Shown here in pieces: positions 45,600 to 57,719 of a stretch of 64,000 bases of DNA. Every line of letters begins with the position of its first letter. Position 1 is the first letter of the stretch. Position numbers and translations under genes: made by a program. This stretch comes from Isoetes taiwanensis (lineage: Eukaryota; Streptophyta; Lycopodiopsida; Isoetales; Isoetaceae), in contig JAJEKV010000063.1 in the NCBI GenBank assembly GCA_021234155.1, positions 1,520,947 through 1,584,946 of the forward strand, given 5' to 3'. The notes beneath the pieces were generated by a model. That model was given only the letters and a program-made list of their open reading frames with translations. It did not search any database and was not told the origin of the DNA.

Positions 45600-48500
45600 G
45601 GGGGAGGAGAGAGAGAGATGTAGAACACCTTAGCAAAAGCTAACGGTTGCTCCACATTCAGCAGCTTCAGGAGCTGGCGGAGCAGCGGCAGTCCCACCAT
45701 GTGTGCGCAGGGCTGGTGGAGGATCGACTGTTGCAACCGTTGGACTCTGATACAGTATCTACCCAAGCCTCGTCGGAGGGGATGGAACTTGACAAGGTGG
45801 CTTGGGTACGCTCTTGGGCGGACGAGGTGGATTTGGATGCTGAGACCGCCCTCACAGATAACCCGCTCGCTCTTGTTCCATATGACTCAGATCAGGGGCC
45901 CACTTCACCGGCAAGACGGGGGCGAAAAAAGAAGCAACGTAAGAATCCTTCTTCCCAGTAATATTTATGGATAAGAAGATCTTGAGCTGGAACTCCGAGG
46001 GGTGCGCTCGTCACCCAGTAAGAGAACGTGAATGGCGTTGGCAGTTCACAAGATGGACCCAGATATCTTGTGCCTTCAGGAACATAAAGTGTCACAGGGG
46101 GGACGCACGGGCACTGCTGGACATGTTTGGGCCCCAATACATTGCTGCCGTTGCCACCTCTGAGGCCTCTAAAGGTGGCACTGCCGTGGCATGGAAGATG
46201 CATGTGCAGGTGACTTTTACCCTGGCCGACCGTTGGGGCAGGTGGCTCATTATCAAGTGGCGAGAGGGGTCGCATGAGTGGGGGCTTGTGAATGTCTACG
46301 CCCACAATAGTGCACGGCAGAGAGGGGCGTTGTGGGCGTCATTGAGGCATAAGGTCACATCCTTAGGGGCTGGTGTGGCTTGGCTGCTGGTAGGTGATTT
46401 CAACATGGTCGAGACTGCTCAGAATAGGTGTGGCAGGGGTGTCGAAGTGGTACAAGATTTTGAGCGGCAGCAATGAGTGCAGTTGTTGGACTCCTTGTAG
46501 TTGGCAGAGTCGTCGGGCGACTCCACATTTACCTGGTGTACTCATTGGACGGGGGCTGGATGGGCGTATGCTCGACATGACAGATGCTATGCTAATACCC
46601 TAGCATCAGACCGGGCGCCTTTGCTCAAGCGGAAGAACATTTTGTCCACTGCGATCTCTGATCATTGTCCTCAGTTAATTTCTCAAGACTCAAGTGCAAT
46701 ACGGCCAGCGTGCACAATGTTCAAACTGAACACCGCTTACTTAAAGGATGTTGATTTCTCCTGGGGATGCTAGCAGATTTGGTTCCATACTTTTCGAGAT
46801 CACTGCGGGATGTCTGGAATGGTGAAGGCCCTGGCTGAGATCAAGGCATTCGCCAAGTCATGGGGGAGTCGGAGAGCACGGCAGGAGCGCGAGGTGTTAG
46901 AGGCATTATATCGCGAATTGGAAACCCCCAGGTCTCAATCGTCTGATGGCGTGCAGGAGAAGGAGATATTGCGCCACATTGCAACAGACGAGTCTAGGAG
47001 GGCTGCTCAGGCAAGGGTGAAGGCGAGGATCACCTGGCTGCGGGAAGGGGACACCAATTCTTGAATATGTTTCAGAGCTGCACGACAGAAGAAGTATGCG
47101 GCCTCAATGTCATCTTTGGCATTGCCCGATGGCCACATTCTGCAGTCACCGGTGGACATGAAGCAGGCTACTTTTCAACACCTCTCAGTTCTTTCAGGAG
47201 AAGAGGTATCCCTACACTGACGTCATGGAGGAGATCGTGCTCAGTAAGGTGTCATGCAAGGTGTCGGCGTATAGAAGGCAAGCGCTAGAGCGTCCACTTA
47301 CAAAGCAAGAGCTTGAGGAGGCTTGCCACGCCTTGGCCCCTCATAAGTGCCCTGGTTTGGATGGCATTCCGGTGGAGTTCTTCCAAGAATATTGGGAATG
47401 GGTGGGAGACTCAGTGATGCAGACCTATCAAGATCTCCTTCAGGCAGAGGCGCTTAATTATAGGCTCAACACTGGCTGCATCTCGTTAATACCGAAGGTA
47501 AAGGAGCCATCTGTCATTTCGGATTGGCGTCCGATTACGCTTCTGTCGGCAGTATACAAGATAATTGCGAAGGCCCCCTCACGTAGACTGCAAGTGGTCC
47601 TGAAGGAGGCTATTAGTCCCATGCAGTCTGGCTTCATTCCGGGCAGGCATATTCTTAACAATGTGGCGACGGCATTCGAGGGGCGTGCAGAACAGGTCAG
47701 CAGATAGTGTACTTGAAGCTGGACTTCGTGAAGGCCTATGATAGTGTTCGTTGGGATTTTCTGAGGAGGATGATGCTAGCCTTTGGGTGTGGTGAGAACT
47801 TTACAGCAGTGGCTCTGAAGCTCTTAACGTCTGCCAAAGCCACCATCCTATGTCACGACGAGTCATTGCCGATCTTTACTGTGGGGCGTGGAGTTCGCCA
47901 GGGATGCCCTTTGGCGCCCTTCCTGTTTACCATCGTTGCAGAGGCCCTTTCGCAGTCACTGACCTCGGCAGCGGAGGCGGGGGTTATGGAGAGGCTGAGG
48001 ATGGCAGACGGGTCGCAGCAGATTGGAAGCCAGTATGCTGATGACTCTTTTCTCTTTCTACAAGCTGATGAGAGGAATCTGTTAAACACGAAGGAGCTTC
48101 TGGACACATTTTCTCTGGCGTCCGGCTGCCTCATGAATTGGACGAAGTGCTCGGCATTATGGCCGGCAGTAGAGCCTATGCCTGTGGTTGTGTCCCAATT
48201 TCCTTGGCGAATGCAGCCGCAGGGCACATGCTCTAGGCTTTTGAGCATCCCATTCGGCATTGACATCTCGACAGCAGGTATTTGGGAGGACATTCTGGTG
48301 GGACTGCGTCGACACTTTAATTGGTGGAAGGGGGGGAAACTTTCCATGGCCGGCAGGGTCACAGTGGCAAAATCCGTTTTATGCTCAACTCATATTTATA
48401 TGGCCTCGTGCCAGAAAGCAAGGTTCGGGAAATTTCCTCTATGGTTCATAACTTTGTTTGGGGAGGCAATGAGGAAGGGGCGGTCGTCAAGGTAGCCTGG

Positions 48501-49839
48501 TGGAAGTGCGTGCGCCCCAAAGCTGCAGGTGACCTCGGCTTTCTGGACCTCTCGCTCCATAAGGTCCTCTTATCCAAGTTCATCTTTGGGATTCTCGAGA
48601 ATCGGCTTGACTCCCCGGGCATGGTCCTGCTTCATCAATCGCTGTCTCACTCAATAGTTTTCCATAAGCCGTCCGTGCCCGCGCGGCTTCCATGGGCGTT
48701 ATTTGCGGATATCAGGCCATATGTTAATGCCTCCCCCTTTCTGAAGGGGCTCCTACGAGCCTGGGAGCAGGTCCGCCCGCTGTTTGCGATTGATGCTTCC
48801 AGTTGTATTCAGTTAGAGGCATCGCCATGGTGGATTCCGCTCGGCCCAGGTGCTTCGCCTTTGGTGCTGGCGGCAACCGCCGATCCCCGAGTCCAGCACA
48901 GGTGGGTGCAGCGTGGGGTCTTGACGGTGGGGGAGTGGTATATTGACGGGCAGCTGGCGCCCTGGCAGCTTTTTCGTCACAGGTTTCGATTTAAGGAGCG
49001 AGATTGTGCTATTTGGGCGCAGGTGGCTAATGCGCTGCCGTTGAACCCCCCGGTAGCGTCAGGGCGTGTGTGGAGTTGTCATCCAAAAGTCGACCCCTCA
49101 AACTTCGTAAAGTCCTATTATGAGCTTTTGGCAATTCAGGATGAGCTGCCTCCCTCGGACGGCTGGAGTCTCCAGGTGCCGGGAGATGACTGGGGTAACA
49201 TCTGGAGATGGGTGTGGAACCCAATCTCGCCCCCCAAGATTCGGGTGTTACTGTGGCAGATAGTGCATCGGTCCCTGAGAGTGAATACGTGGGTTCACAG
49301 GATCAATCCCCTGATCAGTGATCGCTGTCCGATGTGTGGTGCTTGTGTTGAAACTCTGGAGCACTGTATGTTTCTTTGCACAGAGATCCAGCCGGCATGG
49401 CAGTGGGTCCAGCGCCTCTTTCATATCTCGCTCCGTAGTCAAGAGGTTCTTTTGGGGGTGTATCCTACTGGGTGGTCTCAGCTTCAGCATTTGGTCTTCC
49501 ATTTGTGTAAGGCTTGGTTACTGTGGCTCATTTCGAAGCGGTGATGCCTGAAGGTGTTCAGAAATGAGGAGGTGCAGCCTGGGGTGTTGATCTCGCAATT
49601 GAGGTACAAATTATATCTTTCTTACATGGCGTGCCCTCGTAAGGAGCAGTTCAAGGCCGCCATATGGGAGAGGACCCTTCTCATTGTAGACAGCTTTGGC
49701 AGGTTTGTTTCATGAGTCATAGGTAGGTATGCGTGCCATTTGGGTGCTCGCCCAAGTGTGGGCAGGGGCACCCTAGTATCGCTCTTCTTGTAACTGATTA
49801 TATATTAATTAACTTGATCCTTCAAAAAAAAAAAAAAGG
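45600..49839 (+). mobile_element. L1-type LINE with poly(A) tail, defective
   Basis: This non-LTR retrotransposon is unlike the neighbouring f1 and f2 LINEs. A short ORF1-like frame (45647-45961, acidic then ending RRGRKKKQRKN) is followed by the endonuclease (MDKKILSWNSEG, WLLVGDFNMVE, SDHCPQL), the RT (PGLDGIPVEFFQEYW, SDWRPITLLSAVYKIIAK, MQSGFIPGRHI, FVKAYDSVRWDFL, VRQGCPLAPFLF, QYADDSFLF) and a C-terminal zinc ribbon (CPMCGACVETLEHCMFLC, 49328-49381). Stops near 46477, 46771, 47062 and 47705 and frameshifts near 48330 break it. A 14-base A run (49826-49839) ends it. High GC for this window. Confidence 0.9.
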
Positions 49840-50560
49840 AATAGCCTTTAGGATACATGAAGTCCCTCAGCCTCTTTGTGCTGGCCTCAAATTATGCATC
49901 ATCTCTTTTCTTGCTCTTGCTCTCTTCCCATCCAATTGTGCCCTTTTGCAGCTTCTTTCCTTTCAGCCTTCATCTTTGCAGCCTCAAGCTTCCTAATCAC
50001 AAGCTGCTTCAGCTCCAGCCTCACTATTTATGTTCTTCTGTCCTTCTCAATTACTAACCACTATTAATGGAAATATGAACCCTCCCTCCCAATCGAGTTG
50101 GAAGTCCCTTCCTCATTGCCCCCATGGCTTGTGATAATTGCACACATGACTGTGAACCATGCACTTGGAAATCAACAATTTGAAATTGTTGATCATGTAA
50201 TGCATGATCAACCATTTCTTGGGCTCTGGTACTACTATTGTCTGTGCAGTCAAGAAGGGGTGCAACTGTGTTGCTATTCATATTGATAAGGGGGTTGTAC
50301 AAATTTATAAAGATGAGAAAGCTCAGCCTCCTTTGATAAGTTCTTCTTTGTGGAACTACAAGCTATGACTCCTGTACTAGTTGATAAAGAAAAAGAAGAA
50401 CAACCGGAGAAGGAGTCTGAGAATCTGTAAACAACTGACTAGGCTCAAGCATCCATATGCCATGGTTATGAAGAAGAGTTTGAAACTGATCTTTGAATCG
50501 ACAAGTAAAAATTACTTTACTAGCTAAGGTGCCCAACGTTGTTGGGCATAGCTAGGAACT
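49840..50560. other. Non-coding; clustered palindromes
   Basis: Two adjacent palindromes occur at about 50172-50190 (CAACAATTTGAAATTGTTG) and 50191-50211 (TGATCATG-TAATG-CATGATCA). A third hairpin occurs at about 50520-50553 (TAGCTAA-GGTGCCCAAC-GTT then its complement GTTGGGCA-TAGCTA). No protein-coding gene was recognised. Confidence 0.5.
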
Positions 50561-50564
50561 GCAA

Positions 50565-51596
50565 ATGATATACTGGAAGGTCTTTTTATAGACCAACTTG
50601 AATGCTGGATGCGAGACCATGGTGGAGATGGAACGCCTATAAATGTATATGTTCTTATGCTACTTTTATATGCTGATGATGTGGTATTCTATCTAGAAGC
50701 ATACACAGGTTGCAACGGCATTTGAATGCACTTTCATTATTTTGTGATGCAAAAGGCATGCAAGTTAATATGGTAACACCAAAGTGATTGTGTTTGGGGC
50801 AAACAAGACTGATCATTTAAAGTTCTATTATCAAGGTGAATTTGTAGAAATTACCAATAGCTATAAATACCTTGGGATATTAGTGGATAAGAGCCCAACT
50901 TGGAACCAAGCAGTGGAGCAAAAAGTAAACGGTGGCCTCAAAGCACTGTATGCAATGCAGTGTAGATGTGCCAAAGCAAAGATATGGAACTTTAGCTTGA
51001 AAAGAATGCTTTATATATCACTAGTTCAATCTGTATTTTTGTATGGATGTGGAGCATGGGGTCCTGGATTGGCATTGGATACTTGGAAAAAGGTTGAGAA
51101 AGTTCAAAAGAAATTCTTTCGGTTTGAACTTGGAACAAAAATGCAAACTCCCTGTGATATGATGTTAGCAGAATGTGGGATGCTTACATTGGAAGCAGAG
51201 GCGCTTTGCAGACTCCTTAATTATGTCTATACGGTATTGTATATTATGCCTGAAGAAAGTTTACCACGCTTGGCTTTGGAGGAGACACGGGCTTTGGCTA
51301 AGGCGTTCTACACATCTCTCTCTCTCTCTCTCTCTCTGGTTGGGGATGTGATACAGTTTTTTGAGCTTCCTGCAACTTTAGTTGGAAATTTCTCGTTGAG
51401 ATATTGCGGATAAGAGAGATGAGTATTCAGAAATTGAAGTTGACAACAATAGATGAAAATTATACAGAGGAGAGAGCTAGTATGTTCCTACCAGAGGACA
51501 TTCTAGATGAACTAATTTACGATGCAAATTATGTATTTTGAACGTCTTCTAGACCTGATGGTCTCACAGACGTATTAATAAACATTTCACTTCATT

Positions 51597-51687
<91 letters not shown>
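50565..51687 (+). pseudogene. LINE family f2, copy 3: RT end to 3' UTR, with (TC)n tail
   Basis: 5'-truncated. It starts in the RT just before the catalytic YADDVV (about 50669), continues LSLFCDAKGMQVN, KYLGILVDKSPTWNQAV, YGCGAWGPGLALDTWKKVEK and MMLAECGMLTLEAEAL, then meets an internal (CT)12 tract (51313-51337) where about 200 residues are missing. It ends with MFLPEDILDELIYDANYVF and a stop at 51539-51541. The 3' UTR is only about 50 bases: stem-loop AGACC-TGAT-GGTCT (51551-51564), then ACAGACGTATTAATAAA, followed by the (TC)n tail at 51600-51687. Confidence 0.85.
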
Positions 51688-51689
<2 letters not shown>

Positions 51690-52173
51690 GAATGGTTGTC
51701 TGGAACATCAACAGATTGACCATTGATAAGGTGTATAGCATGCAAAAAATACTGGATAAAGCTGATGTGATTTGTTTTGTGGAGACAAAAGAACATGATT
51801 TATTTGCATTACCGGACATAGCAGGATTTGATTTAGTATATTCTGTATATAATAAGAGATTTAGAGATAAAGATATGGGAAATGGAGGAATAGCATGTTT
51901 TGCAAGACCAACTGTAAGAGACTTGATCCAGGGTGTGAAGAAGGACAGAAATGGACAATATATTTGGTTGGAAATAAGGGGAAATTTTCTCTATTACATG
52001 GCAGTATGTTATTTTGCTCCTAAACATATGAAAACATACACGTAAAACGGATGCCTCTGAGATGATTTATTCTTTTCACTAGAACAAGACATTATGAGTT
52101 TTCAAGGAAAGGGAAAAGTAATATTGGCGGAGGAGATTTCAAGCTGCGGAGACGGGTAATTCTACGTGCATCC

Positions 52174-54696
52174 GTGCTTACAGGAGATAAAGATCCACTA
52201 TGGCTGGAATCAATGGATGAAAACGATCTTGCATTATGTGGCAAAAGTAGAGAGTCTACAGACTTAGTGATCACTAAGACAGGTAGACAACTTATTAGTC
52301 TTTGCAGTAGTGCTAATCTATTAATCTGTAATGGATTAAGTAGATTCCCTGGCTCTATAAAAAATACATGTCGCTCTAGAAGCACGGTGGATTATCTAGT
52401 CATGGCAGAGGATACACTATGCGGATTGGAAGAATTCATAGTAGGAGAAGATGAATTGGAATCCGATCATAATCCTTTGTGCTTTAGACTGAGTGCTAAT
52501 ATTCAGAATGATCAGCCATGCTCTTCTAAGCGGAAATATTGGCTAAAATCAGCATTGCATATGCAATATAGAGTAAGAGTTGGACAAAAGGTATCAAACA
52601 AAGTATGGGATGGAGGATTGGACGAAATGAACCAGCAATTGATTGAGGTTTTAGAGGAGGCCACAGTAGAGATATTCACATCACATAGAGCATTGAAGGG
52701 GTTACCATGCAAGGCATGGTTTGATAAAGAATGTCGTGATGCTAAGGAGCAGTGGAAGAAGAGTGACCAGCCTGGAAAAGAAACATACAAACAGAAATAT
52801 AAGAGATTGGTTCGTAGCAAGAAGAGATATTACCTGAGGCAAAGGCAACAAATCTTATGCCAAAGGTATTTGGAAGAGCCTAAGTCGAATTGGAATGCAC
52901 TTAAAAAGCATAAGCAAACTGAAGTGCCATTAGATGCGCAGGATCTCTGGAGGCATGTGGTCTCTATGTATCATAGTGATGATGTAGATGACATGACTAG
53001 CCATAGGAGATCGGCCATGCTAATCACTGAGGAAGAAATTGCAGCAGGGATAGCTTCCTTGGCAAATGGTAAAGCACCAGACTTACATGGGATGTGTGCG
53101 GAGCATCTTAAATGGGCTGGTCCCATCTTGCATCCGGTGATTGCTAACATGTTTAACATGGCGGTTGAGCAAGGATTTCCACTGGATTGGTGTAAGAACA
53201 GGGTTGTCCCGATACACAAAAGTGGGTCGAAGCATGAAGCGAACAATTATCGAACAATTATGGTAAGTAACTTGCTTTCAAAGTTGTTTGCGACTATTTT
53301 AGAGAAGAAATTAAGTCTATGGGCTGAAAACAATAATAAGAGAGCGGAGTCACAAGCGGGCTTCCGGGCAAGCAGATCCACATTAGATCATTTGTTAGTG
53401 CTGAAAACCATTTTTGATAAAGTAAAAGGTTCTAGGAAACCTGTATATATGGCATTTGTTGATTTTAGAAAAGCCTTTGACAAAGTACCCCGAGAACAAT
53501 TATGGGACAGGTTAGAAAAGTTGAAAGTGCCACATGAACTTAGAGATGCGGTACAGGTCTTGTATGGAAAAGTGCTTGTTCAATTATCAAAGCCATTCTC
53601 TGAGATTATCCTTGACAGTGTCGAGAGTAATATAGGGGTAAAACAAGGATGCCCATTATCACCTACATTGTTTGGCATGTTTATTGATGGATTGGAAGAA
53701 TGTTTACATACTAACTGTCCAGGAGGCATGGAGATACATGGGTATGTGGTGCAGCTGTTGATGTATGCAGATGATGTTGTCATGTTTGCCCGAAGCAGAG
53801 AACACATGCAGAAGCACTTAGATGGGCTGGCGGGTTTTTGTGACAAGACGGGCATGCAAGTAAACCTAGACAAGACAAAGATTATGACGGTCGGTGTGTT
53901 GAAGCAAGAAAATGTTTTCAGGTACAAAGGGGATATAGTTGAAATGTGTGATTCCTATAAGTATTTAGGACTTGTTTTTAGCCGCAACCATAGATGGAAT
54001 ACTTGTATCACTCAGAGGATTGATGGGGGGCAACGAGCTTTGTATGCATTGCAGAGCATGTGCAGGAGATCACATCTTTGGTCATGGCATTTAAAGGTAA
54101 AATTGTTTCATTCTCTCGTACAGAGTGTGGTGCTCTATGGATGTGAGATTTGGGGGCCAGGTCTCCCACAATGTTTATGGGATGATATTGAACAGGTCTT
54201 GAAGAAGTTCTTGAGACTAGAATTAGGGGTCAAAGCTCAAACACCATATCCCATGATGCTAGTGGAGAGTGGGCTTATGCCTCTAGAAGGGGAAGCAATT
54301 GTGAGATGTGTTTCGTATCTTAAGAAGGTGCTAGATATGGATGACTCAAGAATCACTAAAAAGGCTCTACTATCCAGCGAGTTAAAAGGCTTATTGCATG
54401 ATGTAACGAAGTGGCTTGGAAAGTGGGAAATCCAATGGGAGGAAATAATCCAAGTGGACTCGGATTTGAGACAATGGATAATGCAAAGAGTGCATAGGAA
54501 AATGTGGAAGCAACCAAAGACCAAAATGATCTTGTATAGGCAGAATATCAACCCTGACATGGGAGAAGCTAGACACCTGAGGGACAATATATCTATACAG
54601 AAGAGACATGCAATTTGCAGGATAAGGCTTAGCTCACATCACTTGGGTGTGGAGACTGGGAGATGGGGACACAAACCATTACATTACACAGGTTAG
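52174..54696 (+). CDS. LINE f2 endonuclease/reverse transcriptase, largest open frame
   Basis: 840 residues without a stop, the longest frame in the window. The first part is the C-terminal half of the APE-type endonuclease (SRFPGSIKNTCRSRSTVDYL, SDHNPL). A basic coiled linker follows (KEQWKKSDQPGKETYKQKYK), then the RT fingers, palm (FVDFRKAFDKVP, QGCPLSPTLF, YADD) and thumb (NCPGGMEIHG before, HLDGLAGFCDKTGMQVNLDK after). The frame runs into inserted DNA at about 54670, so the last residues are not LINE-coded. The enzyme copies its own RNA at nicked target DNA. Long frame and intact catalytic residues suggest this copy is younger than its neighbours. Confidence 0.85.
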   Translation: MLTGDKDPLWLESMDENDLALCGKSRESTDLVITKTGRQLISLCSSANLLICNGLSRFPGSIKNTCRSRSTVDYLVMAEDTLCGLEEFIVGEDELESDHNPLCFRLSANIQNDQPCSSKRKYWLKSALHMQYRVRVGQKVSNKVWDGGLDEMNQQLIEVLEEATVEIFTSHRALKGLPCKAWFDKECRDAKEQWKKSDQPGKETYKQKYKRLVRSKKRYYLRQRQQILCQRYLEEPKSNWNALKKHKQTEVPLDAQDLWRHVVSMYHSDDVDDMTSHRRSAMLITEEEIAAGIASLANGKAPDLHGMCAEHLKWAGPILHPVIANMFNMAVEQGFPLDWCKNRVVPIHKSGSKHEANNYRTIMVSNLLSKLFATILEKKLSLWAENNNKRAESQAGFRASRSTLDHLLVLKTIFDKVKGSRKPVYMAFVDFRKAFDKVPREQLWDRLEKLKVPHELRDAVQVLYGKVLVQLSKPFSEIILDSVESNIGVKQGCPLSPTLFGMFIDGLEECLHTNCPGGMEIHGYVVQLLMYADDVVMFARSREHMQKHLDGLAGFCDKTGMQVNLDKTKIMTVGVLKQENVFRYKGDIVEMCDSYKYLGLVFSRNHRWNTCITQRIDGGQRALYALQSMCRRSHLWSWHLKVKLFHSLVQSVVLYGCEIWGPGLPQCLWDDIEQVLKKFLRLELGVKAQTPYPMMLVESGLMPLEGEAIVRCVSYLKKVLDMDDSRITKKALLSSELKGLLHDVTKWLGKWEIQWEEIIQVDSDLRQWIMQRVHRKMWKQPKTKMILYRQNINPDMGEARHLRDNISIQKRHAICRIRLSSHHLGVETGRWGHKPLHYTG

Positions 54697-55055
54697 GAAT
54701 TAAATCCCCCCTTAAACCCCCTTTTGTTTGGGTGCATATTCACACGGGGGGTGACTCCGGGCAACGAGAGCTGTTGGATAGGTATATTCGCCCCTTATTC
54801 CTTAATCTACACCGTACACAAGGTCCCTCGTTTGTGGGGTATGGATGTATAGGATTTGTTATACTGTATAACCAGATTCGCAAAATACTATAAGATTTCA
54901 GGCAATATACTACATGGTGTTAATTTTGTACGTGCAAAACATAATTGCAGGGGCTCTCGCTGCCCTACGTCACCCCCCGTGTGAATATGCACCCAAACAA
55001 AAGGGGGTTTAAGGGGGAATTTAATTCCTAACTTGTGTAATGTAATGGTTTGTGT
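54669..55055. repeat. Long inverted-repeat hairpin module, copy 1
   Basis: Arms of about 90 bases pair from ACACAAACCATTACATTACA at the outside to CACGGGGGGTGAC inside, with a centre of about 210 bases. The centre and inner arms match the module at 15748-16186; the outer arm parts do not. Directly outside the right arm, CAAACAACATTACATCACACTT near 55095 looks like a further partial copy of the outer arm. Confidence 0.85.
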
Positions 55056-55799
55056 TATAGGTTAAAAAATTTTTTGCCCCTTCGGGGCAAAAAACAAACA
55101 ACATTACATCACACTTGGATGAGTTGATGGTATGTTGTGTTCGGACCCTAACAAACAAACATACAATACATTATTAATATTTTAGAACATAGGAGCAATG
55201 AAATAAGAGAGTGCTATGAAATAAGAGAGCTGATACAAAAAAACAAGCAAACACAACTAAACATAGTAGAAAACATTTGTAATGATGTTGTACTCATGTT
55301 TAAAACATTTTACTCATATGTTTATATTTAATAACTAAAAATAGCAAATGAAATCGAATATTGACGGTGCAGGAGCAACAACAATCGGGCCACTAAAAAA
55401 ACGTGGTGTGCAATGTCAAATGTTCAATCTGGAACTGAAATACTGGTATAACCAATGTACAATCTGGTATTCTGGATATGACATGGTGACGTTCATGTTC
55501 ATGTCCAAAGTACCAAACAGTTTGCCTAAACAACCTTTGCGGCGAGACAAAAAAGCGGTGAAGATGCTTTATGTCCCTCTCCCAGCTAGATTCAGTACAT
55601 GGCATGCCTGCAATTACTATATCAAGTTTCATGCCTTCTGGTAGAGGTGGCTGAGGAAGCTCAAGACAATTTCGTTTTTCCATTGCTCCTCTTCATCAAT
55701 CCGATTCACGGAAAGAAGTCGGACCATGTGAGACTATCATGTACAGGTTCTAAAAGTTAAAAACATTTACATAATGCTCGTGCTGCTGTAAGTCATAAT

Positions 55800-56374
55800 T
55801 GAGGATCCTTCACAAGCAGTTTCCTCACAAAATCTTTTGCACTAGTCTTGATCGAAGGCCATGGCTTCTCACGAAAATCGGCTTTTTCTTCAAAACCCGC
55901 AGGTAAAAATGCCGCCAGTCTTATCCCAAAAGGCCTTACGCCCGAGGCGAGAATGTAGGTTATAACTCCTATACTCCATACATCAGATTCAGTCTTGACT
56001 TCCTCTTGAGTACTTACGGGGAAACATAGTATGCACTTCCTACAATGTCACAAAAGCGTTTGCTGCGAGCAAAAGGGAGAAACGATTAGTACATGCACCT
56101 AAACTAAGATACAATAGAAAAAACAGTCCACAAGCTATGCAATCCTAAAAGTTAATTTAGAAGGATCGCTACAGTGCGATAAAGTCGAAAAGACCAAAAT
56201 CTGTTGCCTTTAACAATGAATCTGGACTCTGTGATTTGAATAAGAAGTTCTGGAAGGCAGTAAGAAATGTCTTAGGAGGCAAATTCACGCCTGAGATAAG
56301 CTTCCCTGTGCCAGAAATATATACCTCGGGCTTTAGATCACGGTGGACAACACCATTGAGATGGCAGCGTGCTT
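55800..56374 (-). pseudogene. Captured calcium-dependent protein kinase (CDPK) fragment
   Basis: Part of a Ser/Thr kinase domain with three exons on the minus strand. 56325-56374 gives [14 protein letters not shown] (catalytic loop) with a GTATAT donor. About 56172-56249 gives [20 protein letters not shown] (DFG). About 55803-56062 gives RFCDIVGSAYYVSP, VLKRKS, ESDVWSIGVITYIL, FWDKTGGIF and AKDFVRKLLVKDP. The VGSAYYV-P, LKRKSG-ESDVWSIGVITY and FWDKT wording is that of plant CDPKs, closest in my memory to the CPK16/18/28 group. A stop replaces the Glu of the APE-like motif and there are frameshifts. EF-hands and the N-lobe are absent, so it is a non-functional capture. Confidence 0.8.
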
Positions 56375-57478
56375 CTGACTTTTAACATTTGTCTTACAAG
56401 AACAAGCAACATATTTCTCATTTGTATAAGCCCATCTTTCCAAAAAACAAGAATGTCACGTATATTAATTACAAAACTCTACAAAGAATCGTAACACAAA
56501 TAATGAAGCTGCAAGTCCAATCAGTTACTTAGCAAGGATTCTATCCAGCCGGAGCCATCATGCACAAATCCGAGCACAGCCAAACAAGAATTACCTCTAC
56601 TGAGTAAGCAGCTGTATTTGCTTCCATCATAGCATAAGGAAACTGCTGACTAGCGAATTAAGCTTCAGAATAGCGGATTATTAAAGAACTCAGAAAACCC
56701 AAGGTATCCATCAACCCAAGGTAATGCTGAATAGTACGCTTCAGAGCTTAAACCCCTAGTCCGGTGGAAGGATCGTGATACATAAACTGCATGGTTTCCT
56801 GTCCAATGTAAGATAGGCACAAAACTTTCCTTGCAGATCATCACCCATAGACAAACAAGGATTTCTCCCCATAAAAAATCATCGCTTGTTCTCTAACCCT
56901 AAAATCCTTTCTTCCACTTCCACGAACCCTAAAGTAAAGGGTCTCGATACTTGCATGTATTTTTGGGAGTAAAAGAGAAAAATTATTTGTGAAAGAATAA
57001 ATATGCAATGCAAAACCATTGTAAAACCATAGATAAATATGCCATTGAAATATGCATGCACTCTAGATATACTGATTAGTATGCCTCGTGCAATACGCCC
57101 ATGAAATCATATGAAAACCATGCCAAAAAGCGTACAAAATCACAAAAAAAACCCCTGTTATAATGCTACATATTACCTAGACATCTGAGATATTGCAAAT
57201 TATGTGACACAACACAAGTAGAAGATGAAGACCATACATTGTTACGATGTAGTGCTTACAAGGAACTCTGAGCAAAATATGGAATTCAGTATGAGGACCT
57301 CCCTTCATTCTTTATGCTACATGGTGACATCATAGGGAAGTATCTGATTGAGTTGCTACAAATTAGAGATACATATCTAGAATCTCAACCAGTTGATGTA
57401 GATACGGAGATTTTGAGCGAGAGTGATGAGCTAGATGAGGACTCGGAAACTCATCTATTGTTTTATGACATTGTGTAA

Positions 57479-57719
<241 letters not shown>

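Larger units (their letters stand above)
54669..57174 (+). mobile_element. Hairpin-ended gene-capturing element, copy 1, inside LINE 4
   Basis: LINE reading stops at about 54670 and resumes at 57175-57178. The left end is the inverted-repeat module 54669-55055 followed by a TTTTTTGCCCC-TTC-GGGGCAAAAAA hairpin. The right end (57057-57174) matches 18560-18678. ACC occurs at both junctions (54675-54677 and 57175-57177), a possible 3-base target duplication, but the left arm extends into these bases so the border is uncertain. It carries a CDPK gene fragment on the minus strand. No transposase frame was found. Confidence 0.65.

Noticed and set aside
52512..54609. Minus-strand open frames across LINE 4
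   Set aside because: They are antisense to the 840-residue LINE frame, Cys/Leu/Ser-rich, and follow its codon pattern.
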